A stretch of DNA of 64,000 nt, from positions 1,054,001-1,118,000 of the forward strand of contig JAQSEB010000020.1 of NCBI GenBank assembly GCA_030063045.1. The letters run 5' to 3'. A program made the position numbers and the translations under genes. The notes beneath the pieces were generated by a model that was given only the letters and a program-made list of their open reading frames with translations, was not told the DNA's origin and made no database searches. Positions 13,001 to 23,800 of this stretch are shown in pieces (position 1 is the stretch's first letter; each line of letters opens with the position of its first letter). This DNA comes from Pratylenchus scribneri. Its lineage: Eukaryota; Nematoda; Chromadorea; Rhabditida; Pratylenchidae.

Positions 13001-16000
13001 TTAATCGAGAAAGGCACAAGACAAAAGGCCGCATTCCAATGTGGGGAATGTCCCACCGTTGTGCGCTCCAAGTCAATGTTGGCCAGGCATTCGGAAAGTG
13101 TGCATGGCCGCAGTCTTGGAGAGGAACAACAACAATTAATGCCGGGAATGAGTGGTGGTAATGCTGCTGCTGGATATCGAGTGAATTCAGTGGCTGGAAC
13201 AATACAACAAAATTCAGGTGGGACGATGGATTTAATCTAATATTGCTTTAGGTATCAATCTTTAATTTCTTTTGATTCATTTTTCCTTTTGCATTCTTCG
13301 TAGGATACGATACCATTTGTCTCACCCTAGCTTTTTGTCGTCGTTTATAATAATAATTCATCAAACTGAATGAATGATGATTTTGTTATCAAATTAAAGA
13401 TTAGACTTTTGGCTATCCAATGATATTAATTTTATTTAAATTGGTTCAAAATTGACAGAGTTATTCATGAAACCGAAAATCATTCGTTTATTTGGGCATA
13501 AATTTATAAATTCTGAATTAATTTAACTAAAATTAACATCATTAGATAGCCAAAAATCTGCTCTTTAATTTTAAAACAAAAATCATTAAAATTAATACAC
13601 TCCTTGCCTTGCTGAGTTATTATAAACGGCGAAAGTTGCACTACACCGATTCATCTATCATTCTTTGAAATTTGAACCAATTTTCCCAAAATTTTCGCAG
13701 ACTCCACTCCCTCGGGCTCATCAATTGCTGCTCAACAAACATCAAATCAACAATCCCAATCCACCGGCCAAATTGCTACAGGATCTGCCCAGCAACAGAA
13801 TTCATCCTCCATTTCCGCTTCCCAAATGTTGCCTCCACCAGCGGGTGCCGTACACAATAATCATTTTCGCAATTTCCTTTGCACCGACTGTGGCCTTGGT
13901 TTTCGTTCACATGGCGTTTTGGCAAAACATTTACGTTCAAAAAATCATCTCAAAATGGTAAAAATAATAGAATTTAATGATAGAAATTTGTGAATGTTTC
14001 CAGCTGGTCAGTTTGGGAAAATTAAGCGAGGATGCCAATGCATTGCTGAGTAAAGAGAACAACAAAGCATTGAACAGTATTGATGCCAGCGATTGTGAAA
14101 AATCACTTCAATCTATAAAACGTAAGAAAATTGTTGAGAAAATGAGAATATTTAATTTGCTAATAAGAAGATTATAATGGTTATATGCTTTCAAACTTAG
14201 TTTTGATTTTTGAACCATTAAACCAAAATTGGTTTAAACCGTTTAATACCCTTTAATTATTGACAAAACCATGACAAATTATATACCATTCAATGCATCT
14301 TGACCAGCTCTATCCAATTTTGGGTATATTGTTCTTGAAACCTTTCTTAAACATTTATAATTCTTTTGGTTTTATCTACTATTGTTTCGACAATTTCATG
14401 ATCAAATTTTTTCTTGTAGAATTGGTTGGCAAAATGCGCGAACAATTGGGCATGGAAATGGAAGAGACGATGATGACGAATGGCGATGAACAACCATCGA
14501 TGAGCAATTCCACAATTGGCCATCATCAACAAAATATGCCACCATCGAGTGAAGGAGGAGGATTCCAGCAATTTTCACCGCCTCCTCCACCAAATGGATT
14601 TCAACATGGAAATCAACAACAAAAATGTGCGGCCTCTGGCCATATTTCGGGGCCACCCCGGATTATGGGAAGTTTGGGCAGTGGAATGCACCACAAAAGG
14701 CCAATGGAACCATTGCCGCATGGGTTGAAGAGGACAAGAACAAATGAGATTGTGGAGGCAACAATGGGATCCACGTGAGTTAAATGAATACATATTTTGA
14801 ATGTTAATATCACTAATTAAATTGAAGGCATGGAGCCAATGAGGAAGGCAGCACTGCAATTCATTTTCATTCCCCATCGCCTCAACACCATCAACGCCGG
14901 GACTCATTTTCATCGCCTTCACCACAAAGACCAAAATTGAGTCGAGAAAGTTTGATCAATCAGCAGGTGAGGTTTCGGGGATGAATAATATTTATGTCCG
15001 GAAATATGCCAAAATTTTGGCCATAGGGAAAAGGAGATTAGAATTTGTCAATACCAGAATAAAATTACCTCAAATAAATTTCATCTCACAATTATTCTGC
15101 TTCTTTTAGGCCGAATCACCCCTTCATTCCTTGGCCCAAGTTGCTGTTGCAGCGGCAGCCGCTGCAGCAGCCGCCTCCCAACAATCGGCGGCATCGCCTG
15201 CTGCCCGTCTTTCACCTCTTCCTTCACATCAAAATCATAATCAGCAGCAAAAAACTATTGTGGCCAATGTTTGGGTGCCACCAAAATTTGAGCAGCTAAT
15301 CCAAGAGCAGATGGCCGATCGAAAATCGTGTACCCCGGAATTGTTGTTGCATTCCCATCAGCAGAATGGTGGAACGACGGCATTGATTGGTGGACAGGAT
15401 CGACTGAATTGTGAGGCTAACTGATTAATAATAAATAGTGCAGTGATTTATCATAATGAATTAGCAAAAAAAAGTTACCCATTAATGAATATAGAAGGAC
15501 TTTAGTAGAGACATATTTAAATAGATGATTAATTTTAGTATTCAAAAAAAATATGAAAGTGCCACAAAGTTGAATAATTTTCGCAAAAAAAAAACATTTA
15601 TTTACCAGCGCTCCTTTCAAACCGATCAGCCGAAGAGACAAGCGAATCGACTGGCACTCGAAGTGAATCGAGCACACCCGTGCAACGGCTAAACAATCAA
15701 CATTCGGGACCAGGCTTCTCGCCAATGTCCGGTGCAACTCGTTGTCAACTTTGTGAATTGAATGTGAGAATAAAATATAGTTTAAGATGGGCCGTTCTTT
15801 TTTTTTTTGAAAATAGCACAACAAAAGAGAAATCATTCAGTAAGACGAGAGATTATTTGAAAGCATAAAATCTCTTTAAAAAATGGTTTTCTATTTTTTT
15901 TTAAATTTAAAACAATTTTAAATAACAGGTTTTTCTTAAAAAATTCATTTTTATTAATTTCATACAAAGACATGTATTTATAATTCCACTATATTCCGCC

Positions 16001-18364
16001 TGTTCTGATATTAATAATTCCGTCTGTTCTGATTTAAATAATTCCGCCTGTTCTGATTTTAATAATTCCGCCTGTTCTGATTTTAATAATTCCGCCTGTT
16101 CTGATTTTAATAATTCCGCCTGTTCTGATTTTAATAATTCCTCCTGTTCTGATTTTAATAATTCCGCCTGTTCTGATTTTAATAATTCCGTCTGTTCTGA
16201 TTTTAATAATTCCGCCTGTTCTGATTTTAATAATTCCGCCTGTTCTGATTTTAATAATTCCGCCTGTTCTGATTTTAATAATTCCTCCTGTTCTGATTTT
16301 TAATAATTCCGCCTGTTCTGATTTTAATAATTCCGTCTGTTCTGATTTTAATAATTCCGCCTGTTCTGATTTAAATAATTCCGCCTGTTCTGATTTTAAT
16401 AATTCCGCCTGTTCTGATTTTAATAATTCCGCCTGTTCTGATTTAAATAATTCCGCCTGTTCTGATTTAAATAATTCCGCCTGTTCTGATTTTAATAATT
16501 CCGCCTGTTCTGATTTTAATAATTCCGCCTGTTCTGATTTTAATAATTCCGCCTGTTCTGATTTTAATAATTCCTCCTGTTCTGATTTTTAATAATTCCG
16601 CCTGTTCTGATTTTAATAATTCCGTCTGTTCTGATTTTAATAATTCCGCCTGTTCTGATTTTAATAATTCCGCCTGTTCTGATTTAAATAATTCCGCCTG
16701 TTCTGATTTTAATAATTCCGCCTGTTCTGATTTTAATAATTCCGCCTGTTCTGATTTAAATAATTCCGCCTGTTCTGATTTTAATAATTCCGCCTGTTCT
16801 GATTTTAATAATTCCGCCTGTTCTGATTTTAATAATTCCGCCTATTCTGATTTTAATAATTCCGCCTATTCTGATTTTTTAATTCAGAAAGGCCCATGTA
16901 TTCAATCGACATTGAATCATTCTATTTATTTCGATTTTACTCCCTTCAATGAATATTACTTAAGGGGTCAATCAAATTCAGAGAAATATTTCTAAATTTT
17001 CCAATTTTTTCAGTTCGACACGCCCACTGATTTGGCTGTCCATTTCCATGCTGATCATGTTATAATGCGCCATGGCCGTGATTTCCGTTGTTCACGACGA
17101 AATTGCGAAAAAGTTTTTCCATCCAGGGACTCACTTCGGGCCCACATCCATGCTCATTTTTTCGGCGCAATTCTTGGCTCGGATGCAAGCAAAGAAGGAG
17201 ACCATTTTCAAGTAGGCATATTAGGCTAACATTTAGGCATTTACCTATTTTGATCCCCCTTTTATCTTTTTAATTGAATTTATATTTTCGACCCATTTTT
17301 AGAACAATGCATTCGCTGCTTCATGCCCATCATCACCTTCGATGGTTGGCCGTCGACCGCCGGCACCATCCGCCCCACCTCCTTGCGCACAGAGTCCAGG
17401 CATTCCGGAAGAGTCCCATTCCTCGGCATTAAGCCATTTGCATTCTCAAAACCAGCAAAATGGCAATCCTCATCAAACTATGGTGCCCCAATCATTTTCA
17501 TCGCCTCCATCGGTTGCTTCCAATTTTGGCGGTGCCTGTACACCAACAAAGGCAATAAATCGTTGGCCAAAAGCAAAGCAACATCAAAATGTGGAAGGAG
17601 GCGAAGGAGTAGGAAAAGGAAGCGGTGGAAATGAACAACAATTGGTGAACCAATCAGCGGCCACCGCTGGTTTAATGTCCCTGCTTTGTTGCCAATTTTG
17701 TGCGGAACAATTACCAGATGTGCAATCGCTGCAAGTGAGTCAACTTTTTTAAATTAATTTATTGTTTTATAAATATATTCACTAAAATCAAAGAATTTAA
17801 TTATGGATAATATTTAATTTGCCGAAAAAGTTTAATATAATGTCAAAATAAATAAATAATACCTAATTTAAGTAGGGTTTGTCCTATATTCACTAACCAT
17901 ATACCCAAAATGTAATAGAGCTGGTCAAAATGTATTAAACGGTAAAGCAATTTAGGTTTAATGGTTCAAAACTAATAAGTTAGAAAGCCAAAACATAATC
18001 AAATGATGGTCTTGATGAAATCTATTGATTGGGTATAAGGTTTGGAGGTCTGGGATAAACTTCTAATTGTTAAATTAAAATCTTTTCAACATTTTCAAAA
18101 CGTTTTCGGTAAATTATATCCCATTTAAATAATCAACAAAAATTCCTCTTAATTAAAAATATCCACCAATTTCAGGCACATTGGGTCAAACAGCATATGG
18201 CCCAATTGACGAGGCCCCATGTTTGCGTGGAATGCGATGCGGGTTTCACCACGGATGATGCATTGCGGGCACATCGAGAACGGCAACATGGCCTTGGGGG
18301 GAATAATGGGACCAATCAACAACAACAAACAACATTGGCTGAATTAAAGGCGGAGAGACGATGA
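1014..18364 (+). CDS. sma-9: SMA-9/Schnurri (HIVEP-like) zinc-finger transcription factor, 5' end missing
   Basis: Schnurri proteins are nuclear cofactors of BMP/Smad signalling; C. elegans SMA-9 controls body size. Exons: 1014-1325, 2073-2339, 2840-3477, 3537-3652, 3910-4442, 5061-5360, 6806-7130, 7647-7909, 9083-9279, 9389-9572, 10088-10212, 10709-11165, 11573-12377, 12879-13217, 13701-13957, 14004-14121, 14420-14774, 14828-14966, 15110-15410, 15609-15763, 17014-17211, 17303-17734, 18176-18364. They give 2334 residues plus stop, all phases agreeing. The first exon opens at an acceptor, so the start lies upstream. The N-terminal third is Gln-rich. Fingers: a C2HC at about 4126; the diagnostic Schnurri pair ([13 protein letters not shown], then [13 protein letters not shown]) at 10150-10800, followed by an acidic stretch; a pair in exon 14; a single finger in exon 15; pairs across exons 20-21 and 22-23. 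All introns are GT-AG. Family assignment is firm; exact exon ends in Gln-rich parts are less so. Confidence 0.9.
1490..1990. repeat. Family B foldback copy, with a partial duplicate
   Basis: Inside a sma-9 intron (1326-2072). One arm reads AGGAAGGCGATATACCATTTG near 1708 and its inverse ATGGCCTATCGCCTTCC near 1913. The centre carries TAATAAACCCGAATTTT. A second, partial left arm precedes it at about 1490-1600. Confidence 0.6.
2370..2690. repeat. Family B foldback copy
   Basis: In sma-9 intron 2340-2839. The left arm has CTCAACAATGAAGCAACC and TGTCCTCTAAAAAATGGC. The right arm, near 2590-2680, is its degenerate inverse, ending at GCCTCGTTGAG. Confidence 0.6.
4585..4990. repeat. Family A foldback copy 2
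   Basis: In sma-9 intron 4443-5060. It begins CCCAACTTGTCATCTTTAAT and contains inverted arms, TAAAATTAAAGTAAAGACTA on the left and TAGATAGCTAAAAGTCTGC on the right, closing at TGAATTATTATAAATGGCG. Confidence 0.7.
5061..5408 (+). CDS. sma-9: Possible alternative 3' end of sma-9 (isoform without the downstream fingers)
   Basis: Exon 6 splices out at 5360 (a gtcagt donor, phase 0) to reach the exon at 6806. If that donor is skipped, the same frame stays open for 15 more codons and stops with TAA at 5406-5408. That would give a Gln-rich product carrying only the C2HC finger. C. elegans sma-9 is known to be alternatively spliced; use of this particular end is inference from sequence alone. Confidence 0.35.
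   Translation, partial: VPSLTSSSSNPSSASTIRILPQQQQQIRCQLGQSNSDSRLKKRGLEESGDGSAGNGQGNGGQNSNPAGANSIEMTEIADTPSDSMIPQQPGAESSKMARIVSSSSLLLPSSSNGE
5885..6240. repeat. Family A foldback copy 3
   Basis: In the sma-9 intron between 5360 and 6806. The outer ends are CCAACTTGTCGCC and GGCGACAAGC. The inner arms carry TCAAATTAAAGTGCAGACT and its inverse AAAGTCTCTATTTAATTT. The rest of this 1.4-kb intron is pyrimidine-rich with no exon seen. Confidence 0.7.
8090..8805. repeat. Minisatellite, about 41-bp unit with TTCCGGAA core
   Basis: About 17 tandem units in sma-9 intron 7910-9082. Each is built from CCGGAAAAAGTGCAAATTAA followed by TTCTTTCCGGAAAAAGTGCAA, with unit length drifting between about 38 and 41 bp through one- to three-base changes in the A-runs. 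The repeated TTCCGGAA makes every unit locally palindromic. A 78-codon frame on the minus strand across 8368-8604 is a by-product of the repeat. Confidence 0.95.
9630..9990. repeat. Family A foldback copy 4
   Basis: Nearly complete copy in sma-9 intron 9573-10087. The arms TAAATTAAAGATCAGACTTT and AAAAATCTGCTCTTTAATTT are inverted around a centre near 9780. It ends with GAGTTATTTTAAAGGGACAT. Confidence 0.75.
11255..11480. repeat. Family C element copy
   Basis: In sma-9 intron 11166-11572. It carries GGTTTGCCCTACATTC, GTATATAATTTGTCATTG and TTTGGTCAACAATTAAAGGG, sequences that recur in many introns and spacers of this window. Confidence 0.6.
12388..12640. repeat. Family B foldback copy
   Basis: In sma-9 intron 12378-12878. 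The left arm has CTCAACAATGAAGAAACC and GGAAGGCGATAT; the right arm ends TTATTGGATATGGCCAAAAG; the middle keeps TAATAAACCCGAATTTG. Confidence 0.6.
13320..13645. repeat. Family A foldback copy 5
   Basis: In sma-9 intron 13218-13700. Left half has AATTCATCAAACTGAATG and TCAAATTAAAGATTAGACTT; the right half has AAAAATCTGCTCTTTAATTT and TGAGTTATTATAAACGGCG. Confidence 0.75.
14145..14335. repeat. Family C element copy
   Basis: In sma-9 intron 14122-14419, opposite orientation to the copy at 11.3 kb: ATTGGTTTAAACCGTTTAAT, then TTGACCAGCTCTATCC and TTTTGGGTATATTG. Confidence 0.6.
15990..16880. repeat. Minisatellite, 21-bp unit, about 42 copies
   Basis: Near-perfect tandem array of TTAATAATTCCGCCTGTTCTG with single-base variants (CCGTCTG, CCTCCTG, CCTATTC). 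It fills most of sma-9 intron 15764-17013, which interrupts the codons of a C2H2 finger. A sub-pattern of the variants repeats inside the array, suggesting duplication of multi-unit blocks. There are no unique spacers, so it is not CRISPR-like. Confidence 0.97.
17865..18110. repeat. Family C element copy
   Basis: In the last sma-9 intron (17735-18175): GGGTTTGTCCTATATTCACT, AGAGCTGGTCAAAATG and a TAAGGTTTGGAGG-type terminus. Confidence 0.55.
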
Positions 18365-20873
18365 AATGAATTGTTGGGAAATGGCACAAATTATTTAATG
18401 AAATTAAATGAATAGAAGAAATAATCTGAATCTGAAGTAAAGGAAAATAAACGAATCAGCGCCTTTGGATTTGAACATTTAGAAGGCCCAAAAGAGGGGA
18501 AAGAAACAAGAGAAGCCAATTAAAATTAATTCGAGAAATAAATTGTGATTAATTGTACCAATTTTAATGACATCAAAAATTTACGAATCCTAGCATTTTT
18601 AATTCATTTTTCATGTTTTTTTCTTGTTGTGGTTAAATTTTCCCGATGAAATCCCCAGAAAAGCCATCCAGCCTCATTCCAAATTTAAATATAGACCCGA
18701 ATAAAATATTTTTATTTTTGTTGATTATTATTTCCCCAATTTTCTTGAATATATTTTTAAATTATCAATCTTGCCCCATCATAATCCTCCTCACAAAACA
18801 CCTCCATGCTCCTCTCTTTATTATTTTCTTGTTTTCCATGTCATCATTGTTTAAATTTATTATTTTTTCCATTTTCCAATGTTCTCGTCTTTTTCTTCAC
18901 TGCTCATTTTTATCTATTGACCAATTTCCATCCGAATATATAAATAATCTGCGCAGTTTATATGCTAATTTGATTTGTTTTACCCTTCAAAGAAATCATT
19001 CAATTAAAATATTCCATTAATTCCCAAATTCAACAATTTCTCCATATTTTTTCTCTCATGTATATGGAAATGTTCGCACATGCCAGAATAAAATTGAATT
19101 GAAATACTGGAAATGATAATGGAAAATTGAACCAAAAGGGAAATATTTAATTTGTCAAAAAACATTGACCTTGCCGAAAAATATTGAAAATGTTGAAAAG
19201 AATTTAGCAGTACAAGAATTTTATTATAGACAATTAAAATTTATACACAATTGATAGATCTTGTCATGACACATCATTTGATTGTTTTGGTTTAGGTTTA
19301 ATCATATTTTAACAACATACAAATGATTTTTCATGCTAATTTAATGGACATACAAATGATTTTTAATGCTAATTTAATGGACATACAGATGATTTTTCAT
19401 GCTAATTTAATGGACATACAAATGATTTTTAATGCTAATTTAATGGACATACAAATGATTTTTAATGCTAATTTAATGGACATACAGATGATTTTTCATG
19501 CTAATTTAATGGACATACAAATGATTTTTAATGCTAATTTAATGGACATACAAATGATTTTTAATGCTAATTTAATGGACATACAGATGATATTTAATGC
19601 TAATTTAATGGACATACAGATGATATTTAATGCTAATTTAATGGACATACAGATGATTTTTCATGCTAATTTAATGGACATACAGATGATTTTTCATGCT
19701 AATTTAATGGACATACAGATGATTTTTCATGCTAATTTAATGGACATACAGATGATTTTTCATGCTAATTTAATGGACATACAGATGATTTTTCATGCTA
19801 ATTTAATGGACATACAGATGATATTTAATGCTAATTTAATGGACATACAGATGATATTTAATGCTAATTTAATGGACATACAGATGATTTTTAATGCTAA
19901 TTTAATGGACATACAGATGATTCTTTTTGAATGAATATGCTTTTTTAATATTAAAAATGTGAATTGATCAAAGAATTGACTTTCATCGAAAACTTTTATA
20001 TTACTGTTCAAAATTAAGTTAGAATTGGTTAAACCAAAACAAAACATAATCAAACGCGTATTGATTAGATTTATATAAAAAACCAATAATATTTTCGCCA
20101 CATTCAACAAAATATTCCCTCCAATATAATCTTGGAAAATAAAAAAAATGGTTAATTAAACTAAAATGGTTCAAAAACAAATTTCGGCAAAATTACTTTG
20201 ACAGCTATTTTTATACATCCAATTCCGTATATTTTGGACAATTTTCTCACACGCAAAAATGGGAAAAAAATGTGAGGAAATGCGAGAGAGGATTAAGCCC
20301 AGAAATAATTTAAAAATTTATGAACAAACCGGATTCAAGGCAAAACTTGAATGGGAAATATGGACGAATGAATGGACGACAGGTGGAAAAGAGCCAAATG
20401 AAACTGGAATTATCGATGGCATTTCAATAAACTTTTCAAACATTTCGTCAGCTTCCTCTTGAATTCATTCAAAATCCCTTTCCATTGTCATGGCCTCCAT
20501 TTCACAGTGATCATTTCGCCCAAAAGCCGCTTAATCCTCCCCACATTTTTGGGAATGGAGGATTTGTCGTCGGTTTTCCCTCTCAGCGTAAATCCGGCGT
20601 GTCCATGTCCGGCTGCCATATCCTCCCTCTCACATATATTTATGTGCCCTGTGGACTGTGTCCAGTCGGCCTGATAAGCCGCCCATTCGATCTGTTCCCC
20701 TCGGGAAAGTACATTAAATCTCCACCTCTACTATTGGACTCGTTGCTGTACAATCCGCCAAAAACCTTCCCAAAATATCCGCCATTCACCTCTGAATCCC
20801 CACCTCATTGTTAAAATTCCAATTTAGTTTCGGCATACAAAATTCCCCAAATCCAATTTTGAACGCCCACAAA
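18365..20873. other. Intergenic spacer between sma-9 and the PAN-protein gene
   Basis: Starts with the likely sma-9 3' UTR; AATAAA-type signals occur at about 18445 and 18535. It then holds AT-rich sequence, the 33-bp minisatellite, and family C fragments at about 19195-19300 and 19980-20100. A GC-richer block at 20460-20815 immediately precedes the PAN gene. Its frames look non-coding, and it is a plausible promoter region. Confidence 0.6.
19311..19932. repeat. Minisatellite, 33-bp unit, about 19 copies
   Basis: Tandem ATGATTTTTCATGCTAATTTA + ATGGACATACAG units. Three variants (TTTCAT, TTTAAT, ATTTAAT) are interspersed. As 33 is divisible by three, one forward frame stays open for about 200 codons as an 11-residue repeat (MIFHANLMDIQ). 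This follows from unit length and is not evidence for a protein. Confidence 0.97.
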
Positions 20874-23800
20874 ATGTCCATCATGAAATTGGTCAAATTG
20901 GAAGAATTCACTAAATTTATTAGCCTTTTATTCATTGCATTCTTTGGCAATTCAGTTAAAGGTAAAATTATTGGTGAAATTGTGTAAAATTAAGTTGGTC
21001 TTGTCATTAAATTTTTCATCAAAGAAATTAGCTAAATATTTCCCACTCATCTAACTTCAGAATTATCTAATATTTCGCTAACACCATTTTTATAACATTC
21101 AATTCTTTTTGCCACAACTCAACAATGTAACAACTAATTCGGGGAGGCGAAATGCCATTGGAAAGCACTAAATGTCCTCTAAAAAATGGCTTTTCTAATT
21201 TTGGAAAAATTTAAATCAATTTTTGAAATAAGCGGTTTTTCCTCAAAATATTCTAGTTTATTACACTCAAAGAAATTTAACTTTTTAAAGTTTGAAGAAT
21301 TCAATACAAATTAAAAATGGCTAAATTATAGATGCCATTTTAGGCTTTGGCTTTTCAAAGGCTTTCCAAAATTGGCTATTGCCTCGCTTAGCTATGTCAT
21401 ACTGAAATCCTTATTTTCCAATCCATAATGCCATCCACTTTTTCCCAGCATGTTTTCCACTGTACGGTGGTGGCACTTGCGGCGGAGGTGGTGGCACATT
21501 CTGTTCACCTTCCTATTCCGCTCCGGCTTATTCCTATCCTTCAGCCGTTGATCAATCCTATTCCGCCTATGCCCCATATGGAGGCCAAGGCCAATATGCC
21601 CAGCAGCCATATCATGCATCAAAATCGAGGACAATGGGCTCATCATATTCGGCATCGAACAATTTGGATTCTTGCCTTCGACGATTTCCGGACACTCGGC
21701 TGGCCTGCGCACTGCCATTCGAGAGGAGGACCCCCAGCGATGAACGGGAATGTCAAAGGCAAGTTTGGATGAAAGATATTCCAATGAAGAAAATTAATTC
21801 TAGAAAATTGAACTATATATAGGATTAGGAAGGGCCCAACTTGATGCCTTTCTTATCAAGGACTTAATGAATTTTGATTATTTTATTATCAAATTAAAGT
21901 AAAAACTTTTGGCTATTTAATAATATTAATTTTATTAAAATTAGTTCAGAGAATTGATAGAGTTATGGTATGTTAAAATCAATCAAATTTAATCTAATCT
22001 AAAATAAAGGTAGTTTTAAATATTTTTTCGGCATAATTCAATCAATTCTGAATGAATTTAAATAAAAATTAATATCATTAGTTAGCCAAAAGTCTGCTCT
22101 TTAATTTGATACTAAATATGTCAACATTTATTCAGCATTTAATTGGCTATTACAAATGACGACAAGTTTGGCTGTTCCGGGAATTTGCACATTCGAATTT
22201 ACTTAACAAAATAATTTTTAAATGAATATTACTTATTAGCAATTATTAAGCCTAATTTATAGCTCTTATCTGGATGAGTGGAAATGAAAAGAATTTTGAT
22301 TGAATTTATAAAAAGTTCATACAAATAAGACTTCAAAATTGATAAAAATCGAGCATTTTTTTTTGTCTTTTAGCCATATAATATTTTGGCCAATTTTTTT
22401 ATTAAAATTTTGAATTGATAAAATGCCCCATAATCCAAACAATTTTATGCAGACATTGCCTGAATGCAGCGCCCCGTTGCCACAGTTTCCAATATGACCC
22501 ATTGGGCAGTGTCTGTGACCTTTTCGAGCATTCATTGGCCTCAGAGGCAGTTTATGGGACAACAACGGCAACCACTTTAGACGATTCGATTCCATCGAAT
22601 CCGTTCAACAATGGGAATGATGGATGGAAAGGGAAGAAAAGAATGGGAAAGAATTCGGCAATTGTGGAAAAACAGAAGCAAAGACGTGAACGGCGATTTG
22701 TGCTTCACAATGGAGTGCCATTGGATGGTCATAGCAAGGCAATGTTGACTGGAATGGGACACGGTGGGGCAATGGCAATGGCCGATGTTGGATTCAGGTG
22801 AATTATGGGCAAATTAATTATATTTTGGAAATGGATACAAAATAACGTTTAAATCAAATTTCTAACTTCATTCCATGAGGAGATATGAATTTTAGGGCCA
22901 AATAAGCAGATAAAGCAGGTTTTATGTCCATATCTCAGAGGGGAGGTCCATTCAGGAAAAAAGGACTTCACTTTTGACGGTAAACCATATATAATCTACA
23001 TAAATATAAATAGCTAGGTCTCGTCGTTTCAATGTCCCAGATTCAGTTGGGTTCCTTCCCTTTCTGTAAATTCCATGTTTATCGGTATATTAAATAAGTA
23101 ATATTTTAAATTACTAAAGTTCCGAATTCCTTCCATAAATTTGCTATTTCATTTTTCAGTGGCACCACTTCTTCTTCCTCAACAAATAACAATAATTGTG
23201 TTCCTTCGCTGGAAAGCCGTTCGGGCGTCTTATTCATTGGCATTGATCCTGGTTGCGATATTTCCACTCTAGCTTATGATGATGAGGATGGGGATAATCT
23301 GCTGGACAATAATTTGCCAATTCCATCGCCGGCATCGGCGCCATCCACCGTTGGCCAATTGGAGCCAATGCCGGCGCCACCAAAATTGTTGCCCTCGAGA
23401 AGGGCAGAAATGCCCTATCATCAAACGGTAATATTAAAATTGGCAATTATTTGTTGAATTTTGAAAATGTTATAATCTTTTGGTCCAGAATTCGAGAAAA
23501 AAATCTAAATTTATGGCCATAATTTGCAAAAAATTCATAATTTAATTGATCTTTTCAAATTCGAAAAATGTTAATTTAAATTCATAAAATTCAAAGGATA
23601 AATTAATATGAATTCGTTCACAGACATTGCCAGCATCCGCCGCTATAGTTGGCCATCCGGAAGTGGAAATGTTGGATTGTCCGGATGGGGCCAGGGCTCG
23701 AGTCCAACTGATTGATGGAATCAGCTTGACCGGGCAACGGGTGTTGGTGGCAATTCAATTGGATTCAGCGAATGTTTGCCTGCATGTTTGCCGACAAAAT

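Noticed and set aside
15990..16880. Array resembling CRISPR repeats
   Set aside because: Units are head-to-tail with no unique spacers, in an intron of a eukaryotic gene.
17012..17014. GC donors or other non-canonical introns in sma-9
   Set aside because: Every sma-9 junction could be satisfied by GT-AG with matching phase, so none was called non-canonical.
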